From NCBI RefSeq assembly GCF_007827275.1, contig NZ_VISE01000001.1:186001-250000 (forward strand): a DNA stretch of 64,000 nt. The letters are read 5' to 3'. Positions 28,522 through 38,187 of this stretch are shown here, piece after piece. How positions within the stretch are numbered: the stretch's first letter is position 1; every line of letters starts with the position of its first letter. Under the pieces are notes generated by a model. The model ran no database searches and was not told where the DNA came from. It saw only the letters and a program-made list of their open reading frames with translations. The DNA comes from Gillisia sp. Hel_I_86 (lineage in GTDB: Bacteria > Bacteroidota > Bacteroidia > Flavobacteriales > Flavobacteriaceae). The position numbers and the translations under genes are program-made.

Positions 28522-30195
28522 TTAAAATTCATCTGTAACACATCCCTGCGAGGCAGAGGAAACTGTTTTTGCATATTTGTAAAGCACCCCTTTATTGAAT
28601 TTAAGTGCTGGTGCCTCCCAATTTTTTCTCCTGCTCTCTATTTCTGAATCACTTAAGGCCACACTAATAGTATTGTTTTCGGCATTTATAGTGATCTCAT
28701 CTCCATCCTTAAGGAATGCTATTAATCCGCCTTCCTGAGCTTCAGGGGTAATGTGACCTACCACAAACCCATGAGTCCCTCCGGAAAATCTTCCATCGGT
28801 AATTAGGGCTACGTCTTTTCCTAATTTTGCTCCCATTATTGCAGCAGTTGGTTTCAGCATTTCAGGCATTCCAGGCCCCCCTTTTGGCCCTTCAAAACGG
28901 ATCACTATTACATCTCCTTTGCTTACTTTTCCTTCTGAAATTCCGTCATTGGCTTCATATTCAGAATTATAAACCTTTGCTTTTCCTTTAAATTTCAAGC
29001 CTTCTTTTCCCGTGATCTTAGCTACAGATCCTTCTGTAGCCAAATTCCCGTATAGGATGCGGATGTGCCCGGTTTTCTTAATAGGATTATTAATTGGATG
29101 GATCACATCTTGTCCCTCATCTAAATCTGGAACATGCTCCAGATTTTCTGCCAATGTCTTTCCGGTTACTGTTAGGCAATCCCCATGAAGCATTCCTTTT
29201 TTCAGCATATATTTAAGAACGGCAGGGATCCCGCCAACCCTATGTACATCTTCCATAAGATATTTCCCACTAGGTTTTAGATCAGCCAAAAAAGGAGTGG
29301 AATCGCATATTTTTTCGAAATCGTCCATTCCAAATTCAACTTCTGCTGCTTTCGCTATTGCTAAATAATGCAGCACGGCATTCGTAGAGCCTCCAAGTAC
29401 CGTAAGTAATCTTATGGCATTTTCCATAGATTTTCTGGTAACTATATCCTTTGGTTTTATGTCCTTTTCTATTAATAAGCGTATTGCCTTTCCGGCTTCT
29501 ATACTTTCATTTTTCTTTTCATTGCCAATAGCAGGATTAGATGAGTTGTAAGGCAGTGCCATTCCCAAAGCTTCAATAGTAGAAGCCATCGTATTTGCTG
29601 TGTACATTCCTCCACATGCTCCAGCTCCCGGACATGCTTTTTCTATTACACTGTCATAGTCTTCGTCGCTAATATCCCCGGCCACCTTTGCTCCCCATGC
29701 TTCAAATGCTGAAACCACATCCAGTTTTTTACCTTTATGGCATCCGGAAGCTATAGTACCACCATATACCAAAATTGCCGGACGGTTAACCCGCAACATT
29801 GCCATTAAAGCTCCGGGCATGTTTTTATCGCAGCCCACCACCGTGATCATAGCGTCATAAGACATTGCTTGAACCACGGTTTCCATAGAGTCTGCAATTA
29901 GATCTCGGGAGGGCAGAGAATATCTCATTCCCGGGGTTCCCATAGAAATTCCATCGCTTACACCGATGGTATTGAAGATGAGACCCACCATTTTATTGGA
30001 GTTACAACCTTCTTTAACCAATTTGGCTAGATCGTTAAGGTGCATATTACAAGGATTCCCTTCATAACCGGTACTGGCAATTCCCACAAAAGGCTTTTTA
30101 AAATCTTCCTTTGTTAAGCCGATGGCATGTAACATGGCCTGAGCTGCTGGGTTGGAATCGTTTTGTGTTAAAATCTGACTATGTTTATTATCCAT
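28522..30195 (-). CDS. ilvD: Dihydroxy-acid dehydratase
   Basis: Iron-sulfur dehydratase making 2-oxoisovalerate and 2-oxo-3-methylvalerate, 557 residues. The cluster cysteines are in [13 protein letters not shown] and [16 protein letters not shown], and the C-terminal signature [16 protein letters not shown] is intact. It is the first gene of ilvDBNCA. A taaaagta element on the + strand at 30224-30231 reads as a -7 like TACTTTTA on the - strand, 28 bp before the ATG. No leader peptide is visible. Confidence 0.96.
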   Translation of the reverse strand: MDNKHSQILTQNDSNPAAQAMLHAIGLTKEDFKKPFVGIASTGYEGNPCNMHLNDLAKLVKEGCNSNKMVGLIFNTIGVSDGISMGTPGMRYSLPSRDLIADSMETVVQAMSYDAMITVVGCDKNMPGALMAMLRVNRPAILVYGGTIASGCHKGKKLDVVSAFEAWGAKVAGDISDEDYDSVIEKACPGAGACGGMYTANTMASTIEALGMALPYNSSNPAIGNEKKNESIEAGKAIRLLIEKDIKPKDIVTRKSMENAIRLLTVLGGSTNAVLHYLAIAKAAEVEFGMDDFEKICDSTPFLADLKPSGKYLMEDVHRVGGIPAVLKYMLKKGMLHGDCLTVTGKTLAENLEHVPDLDEGQDVIHPINNPIKKTGHIRILYGNLATEGSVAKITGKEGLKFKGKAKVYNSEYEANDGISEGKVSKGDVIVIRFEGPKGGPGMPEMLKPTAAIMGAKLGKDVALITDGRFSGGTHGFVVGHITPEAQEGGLIAFLKDGDEITINAENNTISVALSDSEIESRRKNWEAPALKFNKGVLYKYAKTVSSASQGCVTDEF

Positions 30196-30621
30196 TATTG
30201 AATTTCCTTCGTATAAGTGGAAATAAAAGTAGATTCTTAGGTGTAGTTTCCAGATAAAAAAGAGGTTTTTGAATTACTTTCAATATAGATTATAAGCAAA
30301 CAAATTACTGAAAACCAGCATTTTAAGCGATGACATTTTACGATTGCCAAGAATTATAAAAAACAACTTAGCACCCTCTTAAAAAAGGTATTTCACTGGG
30401 AAGCTCATTTTTTAGGTACTTTACATCCCGCACTTGGTTGGAATAACGTATATTTTAAAAATTTAATTGTATATCCGCTCATATGCCTAAAAGGCATAAT
30501 GGAACTAAAAATGTCACGTCGAGCGCAGTCGAGACGTCTTTGTTTAACCCTTCGACTCCGCTCAGGGAGACAAAACCTATTTTGAGGTGTGTAAACGGAT
30601 AAGCATAAATTTAAATAGCCT
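30196..30621. repeat. Divergent promoter region with one palindromic repeat
   Basis: The gap between ilvD and the aldehyde dehydrogenase has no convincing gene. It contains an element at 30512-30578: gtcgagcgcagtcgagacgt followed by cccttcgactccgctcaggg. These are inverted relatives of the repeats at 51652-51692. The rest is AT-rich and should hold the two divergent promoters. Confidence 0.5.
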
Positions 30622-32001
30622 ATGAAAAATAATATTGATGAGGTTCTCAAATCCCAAGAAATTTTCTTCAATAATGGCAATACCCTAAAAATTGAAGATC
30701 GAATAAAAAAGCTTCAACTTCTCGCAAAGGAAATCGAAAGTGCTGAAGATCAAATTTGCGCAGCATTGTATTCAGATTTTAAAAAGCCTGTTTTTGAAAG
30801 CGTGTTAAGCGAAACCGCTTTTATCCTTAGTGAGCTTCAATACATTGTTAAAAAATTGAAAAAATGGGCAAGGCCAAAAAAGGTTTCCAGTTCGCTAATA
30901 AATTTTCCTTCTTCAGATTATATCTATTCTGAACCTTATGGGAAATGTCTTATTATAGCCCCTTGGAACTATCCTTTTCAGCTTGCTATTTCACCAATTA
31001 TGGGAGCTATTGCCGCCGGTAACACAGTTGTGCTCAAGCCCAGTGAATTGACCCCGAATACTTCTAAAATCTTGGAAGAGCTATTACAAAAAGTTTTTCC
31101 GGCAGATTGGGTATCTGTGATCCAAGGAGGCGTTGAGGTTTCTCAAGAATTGCTGACTAAAAAGTGGGATTATGTTTTCTTTACCGGAAGCGTTTCGGTT
31201 GGGAAAATTGTGGCCCAAGCTATTGCACCGCATCTTACTCCCTCCACACTGGAATTGGGAGGGAAAAGCCCTTGTATTATTCATAAAAGCGCAAAAGTGC
31301 AACTTGCAGCAAAACGAATTGTTTGGGGAAAATTTCTAAATGCTGGTCAAACCTGCATAGCGCCAGATTATATCCTTATAGATTCCTCTATTAAAAAGGA
31401 ATTTATAGATGCTGTACAAAAAGAGGTCAAATCTGCATACGGAACCAACCCAAAGGATTCGCCTGATTTTGCCCGAATAATAAACGAAAAGAATTTTGAC
31501 CGGTTATCCAAAATGCTAATTGCTGAAATGTGCCCAATTGGAGGGCATCTGGATAAAGAGCAATTATATATGGCTCCCACTCTAATAGAGGAACCTGCAC
31601 TAACAAGCAAGGTGATGGAAGATGAGATTTTTGGGCCTATCCTTCCGGTTTTAAGTTTTTATTCCGAAGAACAAATGGCAGGTATAATGGCCAACTATTC
31701 TAAACCCCTCGCCCTATATGTGTTTTCTGAAGATAGGAAATATTCAGAAGAAATATTAGGGAAGTATAGTTTTGGAGGTGGTGCAATTAACGATGTAGTA
31801 ATCCAGATAGCAAATAAAAAAATGCCATTTGGAGGCGTTGGAAGCAGTGGAAGTGGTGCTTATCACGGCAAACACTCTTTTGATACCTTTTCCCATAAAA
31901 AAAGTATAACAAAAAGGGGGACATGGTTGGATGTTCCCCTTAGATATGCCCCTTACGGCAATAAAGTAGGTTTAATAAGTAAGATCATGAAGAAACTTTA
32001 A
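30622..32001 (+). CDS. Aldehyde dehydrogenase, class 3-like
   Basis: A 459-residue NAD(P)-dependent aldehyde dehydrogenase. The catalytic cysteine is in FLNAGQTCIAPDY (about residue 248), and the general base glutamate is in LELGGKSPC (about 213). The PWNYPFQL segment near residue 115 and the absence of an extra N-terminal extension place it with class 3 and coniferyl/fatty aldehyde type enzymes. The physiological substrate is unknown. It overlaps the convergent GNAT-nitrilase gene by 17 bp at the 3' ends. Confidence 0.9.
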   Translation: MKNNIDEVLKSQEIFFNNGNTLKIEDRIKKLQLLAKEIESAEDQICAALYSDFKKPVFESVLSETAFILSELQYIVKKLKKWARPKKVSSSLINFPSSDYIYSEPYGKCLIIAPWNYPFQLAISPIMGAIAAGNTVVLKPSELTPNTSKILEELLQKVFPADWVSVIQGGVEVSQELLTKKWDYVFFTGSVSVGKIVAQAIAPHLTPSTLELGGKSPCIIHKSAKVQLAAKRIVWGKFLNAGQTCIAPDYILIDSSIKKEFIDAVQKEVKSAYGTNPKDSPDFARIINEKNFDRLSKMLIAEMCPIGGHLDKEQLYMAPTLIEEPALTSKVMEDEIFGPILPVLSFYSEEQMAGIMANYSKPLALYVFSEDRKYSEEILGKYSFGGGAINDVVIQIANKKMPFGGVGSSGSGAYHGKHSFDTFSHKKSITKRGTWLDVPLRYAPYGNKVGLISKIMKKL

Positions 32002-33598
32002 TGTTCTTCTTTTTCAAGGAATAAAGATCCAACCTTCGATCCTTCATATTTCTTACACTTCCAAAACTGTGCAATTCTTTTAAAAGATCCAGATCTACAT
32101 CTACCAGCAATGTACTTTCGGTATTCGGTGTTGCTTCAGCTTTAATTCCGTTTACCGGAAAAGCAAAGTCAGATGGCGTAAATACGGCAGATTGCGAATA
32201 CTGGATATCCATGTTGTTGACTTTTGGCAAGTTTCCTACAGATCCCGCAACAGCAACATAACATTCGTTCTCTACCGCCCTTGCCTGTGCACAAATTTTT
32301 ACCCGGGAATATCCGTTTTGGGTATCTGTCATAAAAGGAACAAAAAGGATATTCATCCCATCTTCTGCCAATAATCTTGGCAATTCCGGGAATTCCACAT
32401 CGTAGCAAATAAGGACCCCAATTTTACCACAATCGGTATCGAAAGTTCTTAGTTGCGTACCACCTTTCATTCCCCACGCAGATTCTTCGGCGGGAGTGAT
32501 ATGGAGTTTTTCATAACGTTCCACACTTCCATCCCTTCGGCATAAAAAACCAACATTATGCATATGTTCCCCCACAGCCTGTGGCATACTTCCGGTGATG
32601 ATGTTTATATTGTAATTGATGGCAAAGTTTCTAAAGGTTTCCAGCAACCTATCTGTATAGCTTGAAAGTCCACGAATGGCTTCGGCTTCATTTAAATGGT
32701 TGAATTGCGCCATTAAGGGAGCATTGAACAATTCTGGAAACAAAATAAAATCTGATTGGTAATCGCTAACGGCATCCACAAAAAATTCTATTTGCTCTAC
32801 CAAAGAGTCGTAATCCTTGAACAAACGCATTTGCCATTGTACCAAGCCCAGCCTAACCACCTTTTTCATGGTGTTGATTAGCTTCTCCGGCTTTGTATAA
32901 TAAATGTTGTGCCATTCCATTAAAGTGGCAAATTCCATACTCTCATGATCTCCTGGCAGGTAGCCTTTAATAATCTTTTTTACATGGAAATCGTTGGATA
33001 ACTGAAAGGAAAGCACTGGATCGTGGATCTCCTTTAATTTTACCTTCTCTATATATTTTTTAGGAGTAAGTTCCTCTGCATATTCCTTAAAATTTGGAAT
33101 CCTGCCCCCAAAAATAATGGATTTTAGATTGAGTTGTTCGCAAAGTTCTTTTCTTGCTTCATAGAGCCTTCGCCCAAGCCTCATCCCTCTATAATCTGGA
33201 TGGATAAAAACATCTATTCCATAAAGCACATCTCCATCCTTTGTATGGTTGGCGAATTCATGCCCGCCAATGATATCTTCATATTTATGATCGTCATCGT
33301 ATTTATTGTAATCCACGATCATGGAAAGCGCGCATCCCGCAATTTTACCGTCCATTATAATGCAAAATTGACCATCGGGAAATTTGTTGACCAAGGTTTT
33401 TATATCTGCCTTGCTCCAATATGCGTTAGATAAGGAACTGTACACCTTGACCATTGATTTTTTGAATTCTTCGTAATCCTTAACTCGTAAATTTCTTAAT
33501 TCTATTGTGGCTGAATCTAACACGGGATTTATATTTAATTTAACGCGAATATACTGCGGAAATCTTTCAGTTTGAAATGAATAACATGAATTTTGCAA
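31985..33598 (-). CDS. GNAT acetyltransferase fused to a carbon-nitrogen hydrolase
   Basis: A two-domain protein. The N-terminal GNAT domain has the coenzyme A loop PDYRGMRLGRRLYEARKEL, about residues 135-160. The C-terminal nitrilase-superfamily amidohydrolase has a complete catalytic triad: glutamate in FPELFNAP, lysine in YEKLHITP and cysteine in LICYDVEFPEL. The same fusion is widespread in Bacteroidota; its substrate is not known. The longest frame (537 residues) begins at 33598, but GTG at 33523 (512 residues) is a plausible start, since homology seems to begin around SATIELRNLRVKDYEE. A role in metabolite repair is inference. Confidence 0.88.
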   Translation of the reverse strand: MQNSCYSFQTERFPQYIRVKLNINPVLDSATIELRNLRVKDYEEFKKSMVKVYSSLSNAYWSKADIKTLVNKFPDGQFCIIMDGKIAGCALSMIVDYNKYDDDHKYEDIIGGHEFANHTKDGDVLYGIDVFIHPDYRGMRLGRRLYEARKELCEQLNLKSIIFGGRIPNFKEYAEELTPKKYIEKVKLKEIHDPVLSFQLSNDFHVKKIIKGYLPGDHESMEFATLMEWHNIYYTKPEKLINTMKKVVRLGLVQWQMRLFKDYDSLVEQIEFFVDAVSDYQSDFILFPELFNAPLMAQFNHLNEAEAIRGLSSYTDRLLETFRNFAINYNINIITGSMPQAVGEHMHNVGFLCRRDGSVERYEKLHITPAEESAWGMKGGTQLRTFDTDCGKIGVLICYDVEFPELPRLLAEDGMNILFVPFMTDTQNGYSRVKICAQARAVENECYVAVAGSVGNLPKVNNMDIQYSQSAVFTPSDFAFPVNGIKAEATPNTESTLLVDVDLDLLKELHSFGSVRNMKDRRLDLYSLKKKNIKVSS

Positions 33599-33659
33599 TG
33601 AGTAAAAAGTTGAATATTTAGTGGGATTTGGGGAGCAGTAATGGATCCCAAAGGAGTAA

Positions 33660-33750
33660 TAAATTTATTTAATAAGAGATTCCTTCTCCGTCGGAATGAC
33701 AATTACCGCATCGGTAATCCTCTCCCGAAAGCTTTCGGGATCGGGATGAC
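33660..33750. repeat. Palindromic repeat with perfect 18-bp inverted core
   Basis: Non-coding. tcccgaaagctttcggga at 33723-33740 is a perfect palindrome flanked by cggaatgac and gatgac motifs typical of the window's dispersed repeats. Placed after the response regulator gene (on the - strand), it may also end transcription there. Confidence 0.6.
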
Positions 33751-33756
33751 AAAAAA

Positions 33757-34386
33757 CTAAATTTTCACAATACCATTCTTTACTGCAAAAAGCACCATCC
33801 CCACCCTACTTTTTACCCGGAGTTTGGAAAACAGGCTTTCCCTATACCCATCTATGGTTTTGGGGCTTAAATTCATTTCTTCAGCAACCTCTTTATATGT
33901 TTTTTCTGAACAGGCATAGTTTAGGAATTCCATTTCGCGAGTACTAAGATCGCCATATTTCTTAGTGGCAGGATGGTCCAACACCTCTTCTATTTCCTTA
34001 CTAAAGTAATATCCACTTGTTGCAACTGATTGCAGTGCATATAAAAATTCTTCTGGCTCTATATCCTTAAGTAAATATCCTCTACACCCCAATCGCACCA
34101 TTTTAATGATGATCTCTTCATCATGTTCCATAGTAAGCGCCAAAGTCTTTTGTTCCGGGAAATGTTCTTTTAACCAAGCCATCGTGTCGATTCCATCCTT
34201 AATAGGCATTCTAATATCCAATAACAAAATATCCGGCCTTTTATGATTTGCATCAAAATAGTGTACTAGCTCTTTACCATTCTTTAGAATTGCCAATACC
34301 TCATATTCCTGAAAAGAATTTACAAGGCCTTGAAGAGATTGTGCAAACAACGTGTGATCGTCAACGATTATTATCGTTTTTTTCAT
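33757..34386 (-). CDS. NarL/LuxR-family response regulator
   Basis: A 209-residue two-component regulator. The receiver domain has D9/D10 and phosphoacceptor D57 (LLLDIRMPIKDG), and the C-terminal LuxR-type HTH begins at LSTREMEFLNYA and ends at VGMVLFAVKNG. The start at 34386 (MKKTIIIVDDH) is preferred over the frame's first ATG at 34431, because the 15 extra residues do not resemble a receiver. The gene overlaps the histidine kinase gene by 26 bp, so they form a pair. Target genes are unknown. Confidence 0.92.
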   Translation of the reverse strand: MKKTIIIVDDHTLFAQSLQGLVNSFQEYEVLAILKNGKELVHYFDANHKRPDILLLDIRMPIKDGIDTMAWLKEHFPEQKTLALTMEHDEEIIIKMVRLGCRGYLLKDIEPEEFLYALQSVATSGYYFSKEIEEVLDHPATKKYGDLSTREMEFLNYACSEKTYKEVAEEMNLSPKTIDGYRESLFSKLRVKSRVGMVLFAVKNGIVKI

Positions 34387-35167
34387 AGGGGAAAATTTTA
34401 ATTGGATAGTGTAAGGACAAAGAAGTTCCATTGCCAGGGCTAGAGTTCAAAGAGAAATCGGTATTTATAAGCGATGCTCGACTCTCCATATTTAAGAGTC
34501 CGGAGCTTTTGGTTACTTCCCTTATATTGAAGCCTACGCCATTATCTTTTATTTTTAAATGCAATTCTTCTGGCAGGTAATTTATAAAAACTTCCAATTT
34601 TGTCGCTTTGGAGTGCTTTATAGCATTGGAAAAAAATTCCTGAATAATCCTAAAAAGTATGATGGAATCCTTGACTATAATTTCAATTGCTTCACCTGTA
34701 CTGCTAAGTTCTGTTTCAAGATTATTCAGACGTTCAAACCTTAACAATTCATTTTTAATGGAAGCCTCGATTCCGCTATATCCCACAACCTCATTATTAA
34801 GGGATTTGGACAGGGATCTTACCTCCTGTAACGAATTGGAAACTACTTCTTTGATATCTTTTATAGATTGTTTTGCTGAAGCATCCACACTGCCCGATAA
34901 TATATTAAGCTGCATATTGGCCACAGAAAGTAATTGGCCTATATTATCGTGCAGTTCCCAACTAACATTTTTAAGGGTTTGTTCTTGGATTTCGATCTTG
35001 GATTGTGCCAATTCATTTTCAAATCGGGTCTCTGCCTCGAATTTTTCCAGCAGTAATTTATTTTTGCGCTTCTGAAATGTGATAAAGAAAATAATAGCAA
35101 AACTGGTCAAGAATAAAATGACCACGATAAAGTAAACAATTAATAAAAGTTCTTCCTTGGCAAGCAT
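34361..35167 (-). CDS. Sensor histidine kinase, HisKA_3 type, with minimal input region
   Basis: A 268-residue kinase with one N-terminal transmembrane helix (about residues 7-31), a coiled linker, the phosphorylated H73 (ELHDNIGQLL) of the HisKA_3 type and a HATPase domain (NGVGFNIREV, then GNGTSLSLHYP). It has no periplasmic sensor domain, so sensing must depend on the membrane segment, the linker or a partner protein. The two membrane proteins upstream are obvious candidates. It pairs with the overlapping response regulator. Confidence 0.9.
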   Translation of the reverse strand: MLAKEELLLIVYFIVVILFLTSFAIIFFITFQKRKNKLLLEKFEAETRFENELAQSKIEIQEQTLKNVSWELHDNIGQLLSVANMQLNILSGSVDASAKQSIKDIKEVVSNSLQEVRSLSKSLNNEVVGYSGIEASIKNELLRFERLNNLETELSSTGEAIEIIVKDSIILFRIIQEFFSNAIKHSKATKLEVFINYLPEELHLKIKDNGVGFNIREVTKSSGLLNMESRASLINTDFSLNSSPGNGTSLSLHYPIKIFPYEKNDNNR

Positions 35168-35216
35168 GAAATACCGTTAATTTAACACAAGTTTACGATA
35201 TTTTTAAGGATTTTAT

Positions 35217-35942
35217 TCATCGATAAACAGAAGATTTGTTTGGATTGTCTATTTGATCATTGTTTTTAGCACAATATATAAACGCAAAGATATAGATTCC
35301 ATATATTAAAATATGGGCAAGGGAAATGGTAAAATTATATAGCTGTGCAAAGCCTGGATTTAAGTGATTATAATACTTGTCTGAATACATCCAAACAGGC
35401 ATGCATATTAAATTATAAAAGAGATAGCCTATAGAAATGTACATTTTTACCGACTTGTTAACCACTAAGATTCTATCACTTTTAAGCAATTCATAGTAAT
35501 AAAACGAGATACTCATCATTATTACCAAAAAACCGATTAAAAACACCAATTTAGAATGTGCCGTAAAGAAAATCCGATCATAAAAAAGCTGGGCATATCC
35601 AACAATATTTAGCAATACAATTGCAAAAGCAATGATTCTTTTCCTCAATTTAGATTTTAAATCCAATCTAAAATACCAGGCGTACATGCTAAAGCCTATT
35701 ATTATAAAGGGATTATAAAGCCAATAATCATTTTGTAAAAATGTATCCTTTAAAAAATAAAGCGGCTCATTATATTTTATCAATCTTGGGATATAACCAA
35801 CTATATCCACAAGAAAAATCAAAGCCAAAAAGGCTACAAAAAACCGCGTGGTCTTATCTTTTGGATTGTGTAGAAGAAAATATAGTCCGGCAACGACACT
35901 GGATCCTTTTAAAATATACATAGAGAACTGTACGTACACCAT
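35217..35942 (-). CDS. Seven-helix membrane protein, paralogue 1
   Basis: 241 residues with seven predicted transmembrane segments (about 8-24, 33-52, 76-91, 103-119, 132-148, 166-185, 200-225). I do not recognise a named family. It shares many features with the next gene (36342-37100): the same helix order, a YxELLxSDxIL stretch after helix 5, YISIG/YISVG in helix 6, and a closing FxFIYCA motif with a conserved cysteine. It ends 49 bp before the histidine kinase on the same strand, and so may be its sensory partner. Function unknown. Confidence 0.65.
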   Translation of the reverse strand: MVYVQFSMYILKGSSVVAGLYFLLHNPKDKTTRFFVAFLALIFLVDIVGYIPRLIKYNEPLYFLKDTFLQNDYWLYNPFIIIGFSMYAWYFRLDLKSKLRKRIIAFAIVLLNIVGYAQLFYDRIFFTAHSKLVFLIGFLVIMMSISFYYYELLKSDRILVVNKSVKMYISIGYLFYNLICMPVWMYSDKYYNHLNPGFAQLYNFTISLAHILIYGIYIFAFIYCAKNNDQIDNPNKSSVYR

Positions 35943-36341
35943 TAAATTTAGTTTAAAGGAAAATTAATGGTGATTGGCTTTGGAGAATTCTTTAAATTCT
36001 TGATTAACCCCACTGGACATATTTTTAGGTTACTAGTATATATTCTATAGTGTAGGGGCTACTGTTAGTTTGAGATTCATTGCTTTTCTTGCAATAAATT
36101 GGCATTCACTTTAATTATTACTATGAAAATGGCTTTTTTTTTAGTTGATGAGTAAACTAAAAACCAACTAAATTTTCGATAACTCTACAAACACATTATG
36201 ATGTCAAAAAAATTATAATATTAACTGCATAATTAATTTAAAAATGAGTTTCTGAAATTTAACCTTTCACTCTTATTTTCTTGTACAAAATATCAACTAT
36301 CTTCTTAAACACTTCAATTATTTAATATTCCTCATTCTCTT
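35943..36341. other. Gene-free gap between the paralogous membrane protein genes
   Basis: AT-rich with no credible coding frame. An 8-bp inverted pair ttttagtt / aactaaaa (36140-36147, 36156-36163) surrounds gatgagta. The gap suggests separate promoters for the two membrane protein genes, but no specific element is certain. Confidence 0.4.
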
Positions 36342-37100
36342 TTATCGTGCACTCCTATTTTTAGTTATCTCTGGAAGCTTTTTTATCTGTGCACAATATA
36401 TAAACCCAAATGAAAACATGCCATATAAAAAAATATTGCTATACCTCAAAATGGTTGAATGCATTTTAATAAAATCTATATTATCTACCGAAAAATACAC
36501 GCTGTAAATATGAATTGGTGGCACACAAAGGTGCCAAATGAGAAGGCCAACAGAAATGTAAAAAAGTAAATTATTTTTAAAATCTAAAATTTGATCACTT
36601 ATTAGCAGCTCAAAATAATAACTGGCAATAGCAATAATTAACAATAACACCCCTACAATAAGAATAGTCATATCATAAGAATAGAATAACTGATTAGAAC
36701 TTGTTAATTTAAATATTCCAAGTAGTATAAAAATAAACAAAGCAAACTTTAAAATTCTTTTATAAGTAACTCTTTCAAGCTGTTTAATAAATAAAAAACT
36801 GTAAAATGAAATGCTTATTAAATGATTCCAATTGTGTAACCAGACATTTCGTTGGAATAATGAATCTTCCAAAAAAGGAAAGGTTTTATAATCATCAAAA
36901 AACGACCATAAAGCATATAAACCACTAAGATCCAACAAAAAAACATACCATAGAAACCATGCTAAATATTTAATATCCCTCTGGACATTTGGGGTTTTAA
37001 ATAAATAATAACTCCCACTTATAGCTGCTATTAATTCAAAAATAAGACCAATATAAATTTTGTGTTCTATTATAAAATCCAGCATATTTATTTGTGGCAT
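36342..37100 (-). CDS. Seven-helix membrane protein, paralogue 2
   Basis: 252 residues with about seven transmembrane helices and little else. It is a diverged duplicate of the 35217-35942 product, with the matching SYYFELLISDQIL, FYISVGLLIW and MFSFGFIYCAQ segments near the C-terminus. The ATG at 37100 is directly adjacent to the stop of the 124-residue gene upstream, so they are transcribed together; an internal ATG at 37085 is an alternative start. No enzyme motif is seen. Together with paralogue 1 it could form a hetero-oligomeric sensor, which is inference only. Confidence 0.65.
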   Translation of the reverse strand: MPQINMLDFIIEHKIYIGLIFELIAAISGSYYLFKTPNVQRDIKYLAWFLWYVFLLDLSGLYALWSFFDDYKTFPFLEDSLFQRNVWLHNWNHLISISFYSFLFIKQLERVTYKRILKFALFIFILLGIFKLTSSNQLFYSYDMTILIVGVLLLIIAIASYYFELLISDQILDFKNNLLFYISVGLLIWHLCVPPIHIYSVYFSVDNIDFIKMHSTILRYSNIFLYGMFSFGFIYCAQIKKLPEITKNRSAR

Positions 37101-37475
37101 TTAATATTCTCCCGGGGGCCATAAACCAGTAGTTCCATTAAAGGGTTCTATCTCATCATTAGCAACATCTTCATATTCCTTATCTGGATCATCAGACTTT
37201 ACTCTTTTGGTTGGAGCTAAAAACACAGTAGCCAAACTGGGTTCTGTTTCGGTAGCATCGTAAGCACCAAACCATATATTGATTCCGGGATTATCTATCC
37301 CTTGTTGTATAGATTTCGTCTTTACCTCCTCCAAATATGTCAATAGCTCTTCTACCGTATAAAAGAACTGGCAAGTATCTTCATGTTCCCCTCCGTTGGT
37401 GGTAACAATTAATCTGGTATCCCACCATTTTTTTTGTAGCTTTTTTGCTTTCACAACTGTAATTTTTCTACCCAT
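37101..37475 (-). CDS. Small acidic protein of unknown function
   Basis: 124 residues with no signal peptide. It has a basic N-terminus (MGRKITVVKAKKLQKKWWDT), a mixed middle with one helix (TVEELLTYLEEVKTKSIQQG), a NIWFGAYDA stretch and an acidic end (SDDPDKEYEDVANDEIEPF) closing with PPGEY. One cysteine is present (HEDTC). I do not recognise the family. It is likely real: the composition is protein-like and the stop abuts the next start. It precedes the membrane protein and two-component genes in the same direction. Confidence 0.6.
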   Translation of the reverse strand: MGRKITVVKAKKLQKKWWDTRLIVTTNGGEHEDTCQFFYTVEELLTYLEEVKTKSIQQGIDNPGINIWFGAYDATETEPSLATVFLAPTKRVKSDDPDKEYEDVANDEIEPFNGTTGLWPPGEY

Positions 37476-37569
37476 TTTTTTTTAAGATTTATTAGATTTC
37501 CAATATAGAATGTTACTAAAATACTTTGTTAAAAATAGAATTTTTCTTTAACATATTCTTTCAAATCAT

Positions 37570-37593
37570 AAAAAAGGGGAAAAATCCCCCTTT
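37570..37593 (-). terminator. Terminator-like hairpin A
   Basis: On the - strand this reads aaaggggga-tttt-ccccttttt: a stem with an A/T loop and a T tail. It lies about 95 bp upstream of the 124-residue gene. The same design recurs at 37771-37793 and 38003-38025. Confidence 0.55.
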
Positions 37594-37770
37594 AGCGTAT
37601 TATAAGTTTAGAGTGACTTTAGTACTGCTAAAAGTGTTTTGGATCAAAAAAGCATTGATATGTGTTAATAATAATTGGGAAGGACAATTAATTGCTTAAA
37701 ATGCATTCTAGATGTTATTTTAATTCAGGACCTTAAGGTGCACATCTTTAGTTAAAAACAACAAAAATTA

Positions 37771-37793
37771 AAAAAAAGGGAAAAATCCCCTTG
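37771..37793 (-). terminator. Terminator-like hairpin B
   Basis: On the - strand the sequence aaggggatttttccctttt forms a short stem with a T tail. It follows the long inverted repeat at 37844-37940 by about 50 bp, in the same order as the C pair. Confidence 0.55.
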
Positions 37794-37843
37794 TAATGGG
37801 ACAGATAGTGACATATCTTTGGTTTGAAACTAATACGTAGTAG

Positions 37844-37940
37844 TTTTAAAAGAAAGAAGTGTCGTTGGATGTGTAATCTATTATTAGGTGGGGCTGATAA
37901 GAGATTGAAAACACAAAAAAACGACACTTTCTTGTTTTAA
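37844..37940. repeat. Long inverted repeat B in the non-coding region
   Basis: The left arm ttaaaagaaagaagtgtcgtt and the right arm aacgacactttcttgttttaa pair imperfectly around a centre of about 53 nt. The centre contains aggtggggct and aaaacac. The same organisation, with matching core bases, is seen at 38077-38187, so this is a repeated structured element and not a chance hairpin. No protein is encoded. Confidence 0.6.
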
Positions 37941-38002
37941 TATTTTAAACTATAATTGGAAGATATTAACTTCTAAATAGGATACAACAAATTTAATGCC
38001 GT

Positions 38003-38025
38003 AAAAAAGGGGAAAAAACCCCTTG
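38003..38025 (-). terminator. Terminator-like hairpin C
   Basis: On the - strand aaggggttttttccccttttt forms a 6-bp stem with a loop of T and a T run. It follows the long inverted repeat at 38077-38187. It is the best formed of the three copies. Confidence 0.6.
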
Positions 38026-38076
38026 TAGAAATTCTGAGCCGTATCTATTTTTGAGTATTCATTTATTTAACTTAAT

Positions 38077-38187
38077 AAGTTAAAGGTTAAAAAAAGTGTC
38101 GTTAAGAGTGAAAACTGATTTTTAGGTAGGGCTTTAAATCTTTAAAACACGATTAATTGACACTTTTTATCTTTTTAACCTTTAACT
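38077..38187. repeat. Long inverted repeat C in the non-coding region
   Basis: The arms gttaaaggttaaaaaaagtg and cactttttatctttttaacc pair over about 25 bp around a 55-nt centre holding aggtagggct and aaaacac, as in copy B. It lies between the 5' end of hairpin C and the pxpC stop. Transcription direction is unknown; the terminator-like stems favour the - strand. Confidence 0.6.

Noticed and set aside
30405-30680. 91-residue frame on the - strand
   Set aside because: It runs across a palindromic intergenic repeat and into the start of the aldehyde dehydrogenase gene; composition is not protein-like.
34387-34431. Upstream start of the response regulator
   Set aside because: The 15 additional residues have no receiver-domain character, and MKKTIIIVDDH is the canonical beginning.
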